Of a stretch of DNA of 64,000 nt, positions 47,819-57,796 are shown one piece after another (position 1 is the stretch's first letter; each line of letters begins with the position of its first letter). A program made the translations under genes and the position numbers. The notes under the pieces are model-generated. The model had not been told where the DNA came from. It worked only from the letters and a program-made list of their open reading frames with translations, and ran no database searches. The DNA is taken from NCBI GenBank assembly GCA_958298945.1, contig OY282606.1, positions 26,385,740 to 26,449,739 on the forward strand, written 5' to 3'. The DNA comes from Atherix ibis. Taxonomy: Eukaryota; Arthropoda; Insecta; Diptera; Athericidae.

Positions 47819-49110
47819 CGAGAGTTATTCAACAAGTACTTAGCCTCACCGCCCGATGGAACTGCTGTCACAAAAGAAATTTACCATCTTTTGTGCAGTA
47901 CATTCTTTTAGTAGCCAACTGTAAAAGTTTCAGTCGATTCCCTTCATTAGTTTTGTTTTGAGAGCCTTTGAAAGCGAGCGTGTCGGTCGGTTGCACAAAA
48001 ATGGTAAAATAACAATATCGTTTGGTGATTAACATAGATTCTTGTTTTTGGAAGGGAAAACGCGCAGCGAAATCAAAGATCGCTTGGATGCTGTGTATGG
48101 TGACTCTTCTCCTACGATGGCGACCGTCAAGAATTGGTTCAACGAGTTTGTTCGTGGCCGCACGTCGGTTTTTGATGAGCCACGCCCAGGTGCCCCGAAA
48201 ACGGCTGCTACGGAGGAAAACGTTAAAAAAGTCCACGATCTCGTGTTGGCAGGCCGTCGATTGCAGGTTCACGAGATAGCTGAGACTGTGGGCATCGCAG
48301 TAGGAACGGTGCATCATATTCTACACGAAGAACTGGGCATGAGAAAGCTGTCGGCGCTATGGGTGCCGCGTTTGCTCACACCGGAAAACAAGCGCAACCG
48401 TGAGACCACATCGGCGACGTGTTTGGCGCTGTTTCAGCACAATCCAGCGGAGTTCTTGCGTCGTTTCGTGACCGTCGACGAAACATGGATTCACTGGTAC
48501 ACACCAGAGACCAAGGAACAGTCGAAACAGTGGACTTCACCCAGCGAACGTGCTCCGAAGAAGGCGAAGACTGTCCGATCGGCCGGAAAGGTGATGGCCA
48601 CCGTTTTCTGGGATTCACAAGGTGTGATCCACATCGATTACCTCGAGAAGGGTAAAACAATCACGGGGCGCTACTATGCTGATTTATTGGGCCGATTTGA
48701 CGTCGAATTGAAGAAAAAGCGGCCTCGCTTTGCGAAGAAAAAAGTGCTGTTCCACCACGACAACGCGCCGGCTCACACCTCCGCCGTCGCCATGGCCAAA
48801 TTGGTCGAATTGCGCTACGAATTGCTGCCCCATCCATCGTACTCTCCAGATTTGGCCCCCTGTGACTACTTTTTGTTTCCAAACCTTAAAAAATCACTCG
48901 CCGGGAATAGATTTGGGTCGAATGAGGAGGTCACGGAGGCCTATTTTGCTTTCCTCGAGAAAATGTATTTTTTGGACGGGTTAAAAAAGTTAGAGCATTG
49001 CTGGGCCAAGTGTATCGAGCTTGAAGGAGTTTATGTGAAAAAATAAATTGCCACCTTTCCAAAATTTTCGTTTTTCTTTTGTAGGCTAAGTACTTGTTGA
49101 ATGACCCTCG
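47819..49110 (+). mobile_element. mariner element, GTCATTCAACAAG family, near full length
   Basis: The right end is CGAGGGTCATTCAACAAGTA when read inward; the left end is CGAGAGTTATTCAACAAGTA. TA duplications at 47817-47818 and 49111-49112 flank the 1.29-kb element. Its ends resemble those of the elements at 33.8 and 50.4 kb, so the families are related. The coding part has a base composition near 50% G+C, very unlike the surrounding DNA. Confidence 0.93.
48001..49046 (+). pseudogene. mariner transposase, 330-codon open frame with disabled N-terminus
   Basis: The uninterrupted frame from 48033 to the stop at 49044-49046 encodes the DNA-binding region (EIKDRLDAVYGDSSP; GTVHHILHEELGMRKL), LWVPRLL, and an intact DD34D triad: FVTVDETWIHWY, LFHHDNAPAH, APCDYFLFPN. 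The natural ATG is probably 48001, but codon 4 is TAA. A missing base near 48033 puts the first 11 codons out of frame with the rest. Within the long frame the first ATG lies far downstream. Compared with the 50.4-kb protein, three residues are missing after SNEEV. It was close to functional recently; as it stands it would not make full-length protein. Confidence 0.85.
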
Positions 49111-50367
49111 TATATTAAGAAAAGTGACAATCATCTTATGCCAAATTGCTTAACAATTAAGTAAATTGCAGTAATAAATAATGACAATTGAAAACAATAA
49201 GAAAATTATTGATGGAATAGAAAACAGCACGAAACTGTGGGCATTCGTAGTACGAGTATTAATCGTATTGTATGAGAGGAAAATTGTTAATCGAGTGGCG
49301 TCCATTCAATACGACCATTTCGGATGTGCTGAGTTTCTATTTCATTTCACTTAATGTCAGCAATTTCCCGGCATGACAAAAGGTGAATTCCGTGAGATTT
49401 CCCTTGTTTTTACTAACAAGTTCCTCCGTTTCTACTTTCCGATACCTTAAAAGCAGACGTGATCATCGCTGATTTTAAAAAAATCACTGCTGTTTGTGAT
49501 GTGATTTGCTGCGCAACCAACAGCAACAATCTTACTTACACTCGTGCTATTGTAGAACTTATCGGATATTGAAGATGTTTGCAAATGGACTCTTCCACCT
49601 GTAGGCACGATATTCATACCAATGCTACTGCTCGAATATAAAATGGATATTTGCTTCAAAATCACAACATGATATGCCTGTCCATCAAACTGCAATCAAG
49701 AATCAATCGACATTGAATCCATGCAACAATTGATATTGACTGAAAGCTGTCGTTGTGGAGCTTCTGTATTGTACACGATGGTCTGTGCTGTGGTCAACTT
49801 CGATCATCTAGTTTTCAGTACTTTTGATTCGCAACACTTTTCGATATTATTTCATTGCGGAAAACGGATTTTTTTCTATAGTCTTGTAAAATATTATTTA
49901 CTTTCGACTTGGACAATCAATATGAAAAGATTTTCTAGAATCGAATGGTTGATTCAGTAGCAGTTCGGTATTCATATCACTCAAATATGTGCTGTATAGG
50001 ACAACCTTCCTTATATACTATCTATCATTCATTTGTGCAAACATTTGTCGGATATTGTAGAGTAAAGTTTTTTTTTCCTTTATAACTACAATATTTACTT
50101 CCATAACCAATAATATTTCAAGTGAACATTTTTTGCAGACATACACGTAGTTTTCTTCTTGCAATATTAGAAAGTGTTTTGACGACAATCATTTCTTCTT
50201 ATAACCAATGATCTTGGTTTAAAATTGTGTGGAAGAAAAAAATATGTGGAAAAGAAAGAGAAATGCCTGATAAAATATAGAGAGAGTAGTTTTTAAAGAC
50301 TTCTTAAAAAACTTCAATTTTCTTCAATAAAATTTCAATAAATTTTATATTATCTTTAAACATACTA
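49111..50367. other. Intergenic DNA with a candidate orphan exon
   Basis: Composition is more mixed than most of the window between about 49230 and 49960. Apart from the exon-like frame listed at 49540-49689, no transposon signature is seen. From 49970 to 50366 the sequence is AT-rich with nothing recognised. Confidence 0.5.
49540..49689 (-). CDS. Candidate isolated internal exon, unknown protein
   Basis: On the minus strand a 150-nt stretch without stops is bracketed by consensus splice sites: acceptor TTCTTGATTGCAG just upstream (AG at 49691-49690) and donor GTAAGT just downstream (49539-49534). Length is exactly 50 codons, phase 0 at both ends. The predicted peptide contains VVILKQISILYSSSSIGMNI and then VHLQTSSISDKFYNSTS; it is hydrophobic in the first half and has a possible N-glycosylation site (NST). 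I do not recognise the family and cannot find partner exons nearby. It may be an exon of a gene with long introns, a pseudoexon, or chance. Confidence 0.3.
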
Positions 50368-51630
50368 CGAGGGTCGTTCAATAAGTCCTTAGAAAAAGAT
50401 GGAAAAAAAATGTTTTTTTTAAAAAAAAAATTTTCATTTTTTGACATAATCTCTTTTTAGCTCTATACACTTTTCCAACCGTTTTTCCAAAATTTTCATC
50501 CCGTCCAAAAAATAGGATTTCGGAAGTTCTGCAAAATACTCATCCGTTTGAGCAATGACGTCCTCGTTGGAAGTGAACCGTCGTCCGCCAAGCCATTTCT
50601 TCAGATTGGGGAAAAGAAAATAGTCACTCGGGGCCAAATCTGGTGAATAAGCGGGATGCTGCAACAATTCCATTCTCAATTCCACAATTTTGGCCATGGA
50701 AACAGCGCAGGTGTGCACACGCGCATTGTCCTGATGCAAGAGGACTTTTTTCTTCTTCGGATGGGGGCGTTTCTCTTTGATTTCCTCGCTTAACCGTTGC
50801 AATAACGACGCGTAATACGCTCCTGTTATTGTTTTTCCTTTTTCCAAGTAGTCGATAAAAATGATGCCCTGCGAATCCCAAAAGACCGTGGCCATCACCT
50901 TGCCGGCCGATGGCACAGTTTTTGCCTTCTTCGGAGCCCGGTCACCCTTGAAAATCCATTGTCTCTTCGTTTCTGGAGTGTAGTAGTGTATCCAGGTTTC
51001 GTCCACAGTGACATATCGACGAAGAAATTCGGCAGAATTGCGATGAAAGAGTGCCAACATAGCCTCAGAGTCCACTACACGATTGCGCTTATTCTCCTCT
51101 GAGAGCAAACGCGGCACCCTTTTTGCCGAAATTTTTTTCACAGACAATATTTTATGCAAAATTGAAGCGACTGTACCTTGTGATATGCCCGTGGCCTCAA
51201 CTAATTCGCGCACTTTAATTCGCCGATCGTTCAAAATCAGATCGTGGATTTTGTCGATGATTTCAGGAGTAGACACCTCAACTGGGCGTCCTGAACGATC
51301 TTTTGTGGATGAACGGCCACGTTTAAATTCATTCACCCAATTGTAAACCGTCGCAAACACAGGTGCAGATGTGCCATGAACTGCATCCAACTCGGCTTTG
51401 ATTTCTTTCGGGCTTAAGCCTTTCAAATGGAGATGTTTGATGACAGCCCTAAACTCGCTCTTTTCCATTGTTATGCACAAATAAATGTCGTTAACTTTAA
51501 TCGACGATAGAAATTGACCTACGCTATGGATCAGCTATCCTGTCGATAATGCTACTTACAAAAAAAAATCTTTACCGACACTACGAGCGCAATTTCTTGG
51601 ATTTTCTAAGGACTTATTGAACGACCTTTG
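50368..51630 (-). mobile_element. mariner element with intact transposase, GTCGTTCAATAAG family
   Basis: The left end is CGAGGGTCGTTCAATAAGTC and the right end is the complement of CAAAGGTCGTTCAATAAGTC. TA lies at 50366-50367 and 51631-51632. It is 1.26 kb with one open transposase frame. Sibling of the deleted copy at 33822-34861, same orientation, 16.5 kb away. Of all mariners in the window this is the only one whose coding region is uninterrupted from ATG to stop. Confidence 0.95.
50434..51468 (-). CDS. mariner transposase, apparently intact (344 aa)
   Basis: Cut-and-paste DNA transposase acting in the nucleus on TA targets. The start chosen is ATG 51468 (MEKSEFRAVIKHLHLKGLS), because the four upstream codons have no ATG and siblings begin at the same Met. 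Residues about 1-120 hold the paired-type helix-turn-helix DNA-binding region (GISQGTVASILHKIL), then the RVPRLL linker. The catalytic DD34D core has Asp in VTVDETWIHYY (about 155), Asp in LLHQDNARVH (about 245) and Asp in LAPSDYFLFPN (about 280). Length is normal for the family. It lacks three residues (SSQ after TPETKRQ) that the 33.8-kb copy has, from a 9-bp in-frame deletion between the first and second Asp. Intact sequence does not prove activity. Confidence 0.93.
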   Translation of the reverse strand: MEKSEFRAVIKHLHLKGLSPKEIKAELDAVHGTSAPVFATVYNWVNEFKRGRSSTKDRSGRPVEVSTPEIIDKIHDLILNDRRIKVRELVEATGISQGTVASILHKILSVKKISAKRVPRLLSEENKRNRVVDSEAMLALFHRNSAEFLRRYVTVDETWIHYYTPETKRQWIFKGDRAPKKAKTVPSAGKVMATVFWDSQGIIFIDYLEKGKTITGAYYASLLQRLSEEIKEKRPHPKKKKVLLHQDNARVHTCAVSMAKIVELRMELLQHPAYSPDLAPSDYFLFPNLKKWLGGRRFTSNEDVIAQTDEYFAELPKSYFLDGMKILEKRLEKCIELKRDYVKK

Positions 51631-51632
51631 TA

Positions 51633-52489
51633 TTATATTTAAAGTTTTTTTTTATGTTTTTAATAAGTTGATAGCATAATATTGTTCTAATATGAGTATT
51701 ATTATTTGCCGAATGCATCACTGAGAGCAATCTAGTAATACCTCAAAATATCGCTTGACGCACATAGCTTATATATCAGTCCTTCCTAGAGGTAAAATGT
51801 ACAGCACAATCCAATAACTAAGCTTCTGTATAGACCAGACATATCCAAACTTTTGATCACTATGGGTGACCTGTTTTTTTTTTAAACTATAGGCGGCGGT
51901 CTACCAACATCGTTTGTGTTATAAGTGATCATATGAAAAGTGCTTATTTAAAGTCAAAAATAAGTTTAAATTTAAAATAAAAATAGATTCAATATCAAGT
52001 TATTTTACCATAATAAGAGAAAATATGATTTCTAATTAGTTTATGAAAAAAAAACAATATATATTCTTTTATTTTCTTATTATTAATGCGAAAAATATTA
52101 TTGTAAACCACAATATTAACTATTATTTTTTATGTCGTATCAAAAGACGCGCAAGCTTTCGGAAAGCTTTTCATAATGTGGTTCATATATAAAAAGATAG
52201 AAAAATTACAAAAGTGTCTTTTTTTTTTATTTGAATCGATAAATCAATGCTCTCGAAACAACCTGGAAGTACTCCAGCACGAAGGGGCACTCCAAATATA
52301 TTTTGACTGCGGAGTGCCTTAAAGATAGACCAAGTATGGTCCGTTTCTACCACCACCAACTCTCCCACCAACGTCGACGGTTCTTTTTTCTTTAGTTTTG
52401 TGTTTTTTCACCTCTTTTTCTTTTTTCTTTAGTTTTTGTGTTTTTTTCCTTTTTTTTAAATAAACTTTTTTTATTTCTTTCAAAAATTT
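51633..52489. other. AT-rich intergenic DNA
   Basis: A mixed-composition patch at 51720-51880 and another at 52230-52380 (62-codon minus-strand frame with a GELVVVETDHTWSIFKALR-like sequence) are not recognised. CTTTTTCTTTTTTCTTTAGTTTT-type T/C-rich motifs are repeated around 52383-52450. Confidence 0.45.
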
Positions 52490-53250
52490 TTTCATTTTGA
52501 ATCCATTTTATCCTTCTGAATTTGTATACCTTACCTCTCACAAAAATCAAAATTTAATTCCCGACCACCAATTTGGTTTCCTATATCATCGAGTTATATG
52601 TGTATGTCAAGCTTTTGATAGGGTTTGGCACCCGGGTTTACTCTGGACACTCAAAAGGATCCTTCCTTGTACATATTTCCTAGTCCTTCCAAGTAAACGA
52701 ATCCAACCGATATTAGCTGGTGTTCCACAGGAAAGTATACTTGGACCCATCCTCTACAACATATATTCATCCAATTTCCCAATCTGTCCTAATACCTTCT
52801 TTGCTACATACGCCGATGATTCGGCCTGCCTTGATACGTAATCTGCCTTGATACGTAATTTTTACTCTTTGTCTTGAATCATATCCTCCGAAGTTCGGTA
52901 CCTAGGACCGAACATAGACAAACGCTTGACATAGAAACCACATACAAGACTTAAAAGACAAGAACGAAAGTGGCGAAACCAACAAATACTTCGACTTCTA
53001 GACAAACGTTCTAAACTTACTATAGACAGCAAAGTATTTGTATACAATGGCCTACTGAAACCAATTTGAACTTACGGATTAGAATTCTTGAATCCTACTA
53101 AGCCTTCCAATTTCCGTTGAATCCAATCCCTAATCGGAAAAATACTCCATACACGTATTTTGGAGTTTTTTTTCGACGCTCCCTTTTATGTTCGCAATAC
53201 TGTTATTCATCGTGATCTTGAAGTCCCTTTTTGTTTTTGATCCTACACGT
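52490..53250 (+). pseudogene. Jockey-type LINE, reverse transcriptase and C-terminal region, decayed
   Basis: Plus-strand translation shows LIPDHQFGF, then after a deletion CQAFDRVWHPGLLWTLKRIL, PILAGVPQESILGPILYNIY and the RT active site in TFFATYADDSACLDT (52497-52841). Downstream, in broken frames, come YLGPNIDKRLT, RSKLTIDSKVFVYNGLLKPI and YGLEFLNPTKPSN, the post-RT region. Parts of the finger and palm domains are missing and stops follow, so it is non-functional. The orientation is opposite to the Jockey copy at 45.7-47.5 kb. Confidence 0.85.
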
Positions 53251-53338
53251 CCTTTTTGAGACACACCATCAAATGGAACAAAAAATTATTTTTCCTTTTA
53301 ATCACTGTCATAACAGTTGTAAATACTCTTCATTTATA

Positions 53339-54201
53339 CGAGGTCTGTTCAAAAAGTATCGCGAATTTTGTGTTTTTTCAAAAATTCTTTATTTATTCAT
53401 GAATATCTATTTGGTCCCCTTCAAAGTAATCCCCACCAGATATTATACACTTGTACCAATGTTTTTTCCAATCCTCGAAGCACTTCAAAAAATCATTTTT
53501 TGTGATCTTGTTCAGCTCCTCCTTCGATGCCGTCTTTATCCCCTCAATCGTAGCGTAGCGTCGTCCTTTCATGGGGCTCTTTTGTTTCGGGAATAAGAAA
53601 AAGTCACAGGGGGCCAGATCTGGGGAATACGGTGACTGCGGCATTATAAGTGTGTTGTTGTGGCCAAAAATGGCAAAAGACAATTTTTGTTCTTCCACAA
53701 ATCCGGGCGTTTCTGGCGGATTGCTTGGCTCAACTTGCGCATAACTTACAGGTAATATTCCTTATTAACCGTTCTACCCTGTGGCAACAACTCATAATGC
53801 ACCACGCCCCTGCAATTGAAGAAAACTGTAAGCAAAACCTTCACATTCGACCGAACTTGGCGCTTTTTTCGGTCTTGGCTCGTACGGCAGCTTCCATTGG
53901 GATTTGGTTTCCACGTCATAACCATAAACCCATGATTCGTCACCAGTTACGACCCTCTGGAGCAAATTTGGGTTGTCGCGGACAGAGTCCAACAGCTCCT
54001 TAGCAATGTTAATGCGATGCTGTTTTTGGTCGAAATTGAGCAAAAATCGAAGACGAGCCAAAACACGTGCAAGCAAAGCAGCTGCCAAAGATTAACTGAA
54101 TATTCAAAATGGCCGAACTTGTTGGCATAAGTGAGAGACATGAGTACCAATATAACGCCACAAAAAATCGAATATACGCGATACTTTTTGAACAGACCTC
54201 G
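53339..54201 (-). mobile_element. irritans-like mariner, N-terminal deletion derivative
   Basis: Perfect ends of the family: CGAGGTCTGTTCAAAAAGTA at the left and its inverted match at the right, with TA on both sides. Length is 863 bp against about 1,280 for the copy at 5786. The 5' untranslated region is joined at TCTTCGATTTTTG to GCTCAATTTCGACC in mid-gene, removing roughly 370 bp including the start codon and the DNA-binding domain. The same junction is found in the two inverted derivatives at 23.1 and 37.6 kb. Confidence 0.92.
53420..54045 (-). pseudogene. mariner transposase pseudogene, irritans-like, catalytic part only
   Basis: Minus-strand pieces are: FLLNFDQKQHRINIAKELLD and VVTGDESWVYGYDVETK with the first Asp (54088-53792), LPQGRTVNKEYYL (53943-53746), then in another frame FGHNNTLIMPQSPYSPDLAP with the third Asp in CDFFLFPK, and ITKNDFLKCFEDWKKHWYKC near the end (53698-53393). 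The HHDN segment with the second Asp is deleted. Non-functional. Confidence 0.85.
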
Positions 54202-54203
54202 TA

Positions 54204-54492
54204 TAACAAGTAAAATAAGAAATTAAAAGACTGCATATTCAGGCTTTGTAATCAAAAATTTGTCAAAGGAAAAAAATCGGCAAATATACTAGCAGAAAAT
54301 AATACCTTCAGAATAAACTGGCAGCTCCACAGTCACTTGTAAGTTTTGAGGGCCCCATACAATGGGAATTTTGCTTATTGACGTATCCACCGAGCCTCGC
54401 TAAAAAATATGTTGTTCCAAAAATCAGCATCCGAAGCCTGCCTTTCCGGTACCCAATCAGTGTATCTCTCTTAGAATTTTTCGCAATATTAA
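54204..54492. other. Intergenic, unassigned
   Basis: Mixed composition with CTCCACAGTCACTTG and GGGCCCC motifs and no frame of interest. It may be part of the dispersed repeat seen on both sides of other insertions. Confidence 0.4.
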
Positions 54493-55866
54493 GTAATTAA
54501 ACAATGCCACTTCCCGGACAGCTGGAAAGAAGGAGTAATTATCACCATCCCGAAGAAAGGTGACCTTGGCGATTGCAAAAATTGGAGGGGAATCACTCTG
54601 CTGAACACCATCCAGAAACTAATCGCCTCAATCATCCTGACTCGCATCACTCCAACAGTGGAAAGTGCCCTTCGCAACGAGCAGTCTGGATTTAGACCAA
54701 ACCGCTCCTGTATTGATCACATCAACAGCCTAAGAATGATCATTGAACAGTCGAACGAATGGAACAGCCCGCTCTATCTTCTCTTCGTTGACTTCGAAAG
54801 AGCCTTCGACATGATTTCTCACGACGCCATCTGGAGTGCTCTGGCTGAACTAGGCATCCCGCAGGCCATAATCGATCTAATCCGAGAACTATACCGCGAG
54901 GCCCCGTGTAGAGTGCGTCTCAAAGGACGAAACAGCGATACATTCAACATCTCGAGAGGAGTCAGGCAGGGTTGCATAATCTCGCCTATCCTCTTCATAA
55001 TCGCCCTAGACCTAGTTCTTCAACGCACTAACAGCACAGCCAGCAACGGTATACAGTGGACACTGCGTGAGAAGCTCCACGACCTGGACTACGCCGACGA
55101 CATATGCCTCATGTCCCACACCTTCAACGGCATTCAGGAGAAACTGAATGCACTGGCCTCCAACGCAGAAAAAGTTGGGATGAGAATCAACATCAAGAAG
55201 ACCAAATTGATGCGTGTCGGCGCCACCTGCGAGAGACCCTTGATGCTACACGGTACCCAAGTTGAAGATGTCGAAAAGTTCTGTTACCTTGGCAGCATGC
55301 TCAGCAAGGATGGTGGAACTGAAATAGACATCCAAACGCGCATCAACAAGGCGCGACAAGCGTACACCTCACTTGGGAACGTATGGCGTTCCAATCATCT
55401 CTCCATAGCACTCAAACTTCGAATATTCAACTCAAACGTCAAGCCAGTCCTGCTCTACGGCTGCGAAACATGGAAAGTAACAGACAGCACGACTCGTAAG
55501 CCTCAGGCATTTGTGAACAGATGCTTGAGGCGTATAAGCAAGATCTTCTGGCCAAACTGGATAACGAACGATGAGCTGTTACTTCTCACGAAGCAAATAC
55601 CCCTGCTAGATAACATCAAACGCAGGAAATGGAGTTGGATTGGCCACACCTTGCGAAGACCACCTACGGACATAGCAAGGATGGCACTAGATTGGAACCC
55701 ACAGGGCAATCGCAGCAGAGGACGTCCAAGGACCACTTGGAGAAGATCAGTCGAGCGCGAACACCAACAAACTGGCAAATCATGGTCGGAAGTAAAACGG
55801 CTGGCTCAAGACAGAAGCAGATGGAGAGAGTTCGCAGAGGCTCTAGTGCCGCTATATGCTCCATAG
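54493..55866 (+). pseudogene. LINE reverse transcriptase, open frame, N-terminally truncated
   Basis: 457 codons without a stop. RT domains run in order: WKEGVIITIPKKGDLGDCKN and NWRGITLLN (motif 1-2), EQSGFRPNRSCIDHI, LLFVDFERAFDMISH (motif A, catalytic Asp), SRGVRQGCIISPILF (motif B), LHDLDYADDICLMSH (motif C, YADD catalytic pair) and the thumb region. A C-terminal domain follows with LLYGCETWKV, NRCLRRISKIFWPNWI, RKWSWIGHTLRR and GRPRTTWRR. These C-terminal motifs fit the group often labelled RTE-like in invertebrates; clade naming is tentative. The endonuclease domain and any start codon are missing, so no active enzyme is expected despite the intact RT core. Confidence 0.88.
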
Positions 55867-55940
55867 GAGTGACTGTGTTCTCATGTCTATGTGTAACATA
55901 GAAATGAAAACCTGTCAAATAAAAAAAAAATAAAAAAAAA
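54493..55940 (+). mobile_element. 5'-truncated LINE (RTE-like) with A-rich tail
   Basis: The element starts abruptly inside the reverse transcriptase (first in-frame codons at 54493) and ends, after the stop and 50 bp of 3' sequence, in an A-rich tail AAATAAAAAAAAAATAAAAA at 55917-55939. This is the classic shape of an incomplete reverse transcription product. A possible short target duplication AACAAT occurs at both ends but is weak. The coding part is close to 50% G+C in an AT-rich setting, suggesting a recent insertion. Confidence 0.85.
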
Positions 55941-56345
55941 CAATTCATAATATAAAATGGCAAGCCTTAAGCTATATAAATGGTATCTTAGATATTATAT
56001 ATGGTATATTTAGCAATTGTCAAATGACAAGCATGTACTTTCCGAACCACTTTCCGTACAACAGATAAGCTTTTATATAATTAGTTTTTGAAAATTTTTT
56101 ATGTGAGAAGATATTGGACTAATATATAAAAATATATTTTTTAACAATTAAGATATTGTTCTTTTATATAAACCAAATAAATTCAGAGAAAAATCACATA
56201 CCATATGTCAATATGAAAATTAAAAGGTTGGAGCTCTTTTTTTTGTTTTCTAAACAATCCAAAACCTATTATAATATATATAGTCCACCAAAGGACCGAA
56301 GAAACTGTTGATATACAAAAAATTCGGTGGCTTTCCGGCGCTGAA
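55941..56345. repeat. AT-rich dispersed repeat sequence
   Basis: The segment ATAAAATGGCAAGCCTTAAG and the following TACTTTCCGAACCA resemble 38350-38450 (AAAATGGCAAACTTTAG; TACTTTCCAAACCA) and, more weakly, 32510-32560. No coding capacity. Confidence 0.5.
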
Positions 56346-56349
56346 AGGG

Positions 56350-56765
56350 TTAAACTTGGTGAGTTCGCGATTTTGATTTATGGAAAGTTTAAAAAAGGCT
56401 TTGGAGAAGATTTATTATTAAGAGCAAAAATTTGTCGATGGCATAAGGCATTTTTTCGAGAGCTGAAAAGAAGTAGAAGACGAACCTCGCTCAGGAAGGC
56501 CTTCAACATCGAAAGCTGACAAAAAGGTGGAACGAGTATTTTCTGGACATATTGTAATCCAAGTTTTTTTTTATAAAAATGTCCTTGAAAAGCTTACATT
56601 GCATTACACTATAACGACTTGTGTAACACGGCCATCTCCATCAAAGATTTTTTGTCAGAATAAGAGATTCCTGTGGTTTTCCAACTCCCAACTAATCCTA
56701 GTCCGTGTAACTTTTTTTTATTCCCCAACGTCAAAAATTACTTGAAAGGACATCCAAAGGAGTAT
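56350..56765 (+). pseudogene. mariner remnant, old irritans-like type
   Basis: The first part reads RAKICRWHKAFF and, in shifted frames, VEDEPRSGRPST-like and SKADKKVERV, from the DNA-binding region. A large internal deletion follows, then SIKDFLSE, EIPVVFQLP and CNFFLFPNVKNYLKGHPK from the catalytic C-terminal part. The third Asp is Asn in this copy (PCNFF). No terminal repeats. Confidence 0.7.
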
Positions 56766-57778
56766 GGAAAGATACATTAATTTTTTTATATATTGTAAAA
56801 TAAAATTGTTGCAAAAAAAAAAACTCAATTCCATTACTTTTCTGTCACACCTCCAATTTTTTAGGAACAGTCAATGGTACCGAATCAAACTTATTTTATT
56901 AACTAAATATTTGTAAAAATGTTAATTTTTTCTTAAAACTGAGTTTCAATATGCTAATCATAAAATGTAAGCACTTAATTTGTTAATAGAAGAATCGAAA
57001 CATTTTTAGGCCACAATTTTTTTTTTAATTTCGAACAAAACAATAACCAACCCATAAAATTCCGAAACGATTACACTAAAAAAGAAAAACGTGCTATGTT
57101 GTCTTCGAATAGTCGCTAAATTACTCGATTAACGTGAAAGGTATTTACCCTTATTTGTATATTTATATTACTTATATGTAAAACAAATTAATATCGATGA
57201 AAATAATCGATTCTTCTTTTCAATTTGACTATAGAGGACAGAAATGAAATTTTTACCAATCGAACTTTCTATCTCATTAAGCAAAAAGAAAATAATTTTG
57301 AACTTTCCTATACGTTGACAAAAAAGAATACGACCAGTACGCATTTTCACACAAATCACGACTATTTCGATTTGGTTGTCATACGAGTATTTCCTGCATA
57401 CATAATTGGTGATATTTTTAATAAATTGAATAATTTTTTTCCTCCCTTTTCTTTTGAATAAACACGAACCAATATTAAAAATAGCTTCCAATAATAAAAT
57501 ATTCGTGGCTATTATAAAAATTAATTTCAATTTGAAAATTAATCGAAATTAATTTGATGCAATACACGTAATCGTAGCATTTTCATTTTGTTTTGGAGAC
57601 AATATTCCCCATTACTAATTGGATATTTGGGGATAGTCTCTGATAGTGTATGCTAATGAGTTGTGAGAATGAAAAACTGAGAAAATATTTCGACTGTGAC
57701 CCACTTATTAGTATTTATGCTTTATTGTATGGTATTCGATGGATTATAAAATATTAATTAAATGTTTTTAATTTTCAG
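56766..57778. other. AT-rich DNA upstream of the mucin-like gene, ending in a splice acceptor
   Basis: No coding sequence. The segment ends in the branch/acceptor-like TTTTTAATTTTCAG (AG at 57777-57778), 18 bp before the start codon of the mucin-like gene. It is therefore most likely the 3' part of an intron that separates an upstream non-coding first exon. Confidence 0.65.
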
Positions 57779-57796
57779 ATACAAACAACAAATAGA

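Noticed and set aside
48376..48882. Minus-strand frames of 94 and 73 codons inside the 47.8-kb mariner
   Set aside because: Antisense of the GC-rich transposase gene; long chance frames are expected there.
57225..57530. Overlapping frames of 78 and 120 codons on opposite strands before the mucin-like gene
   Set aside because: No family motif, AT-rich Ile/Lys/Asn/Phe composition, and the interval is best explained as intron.
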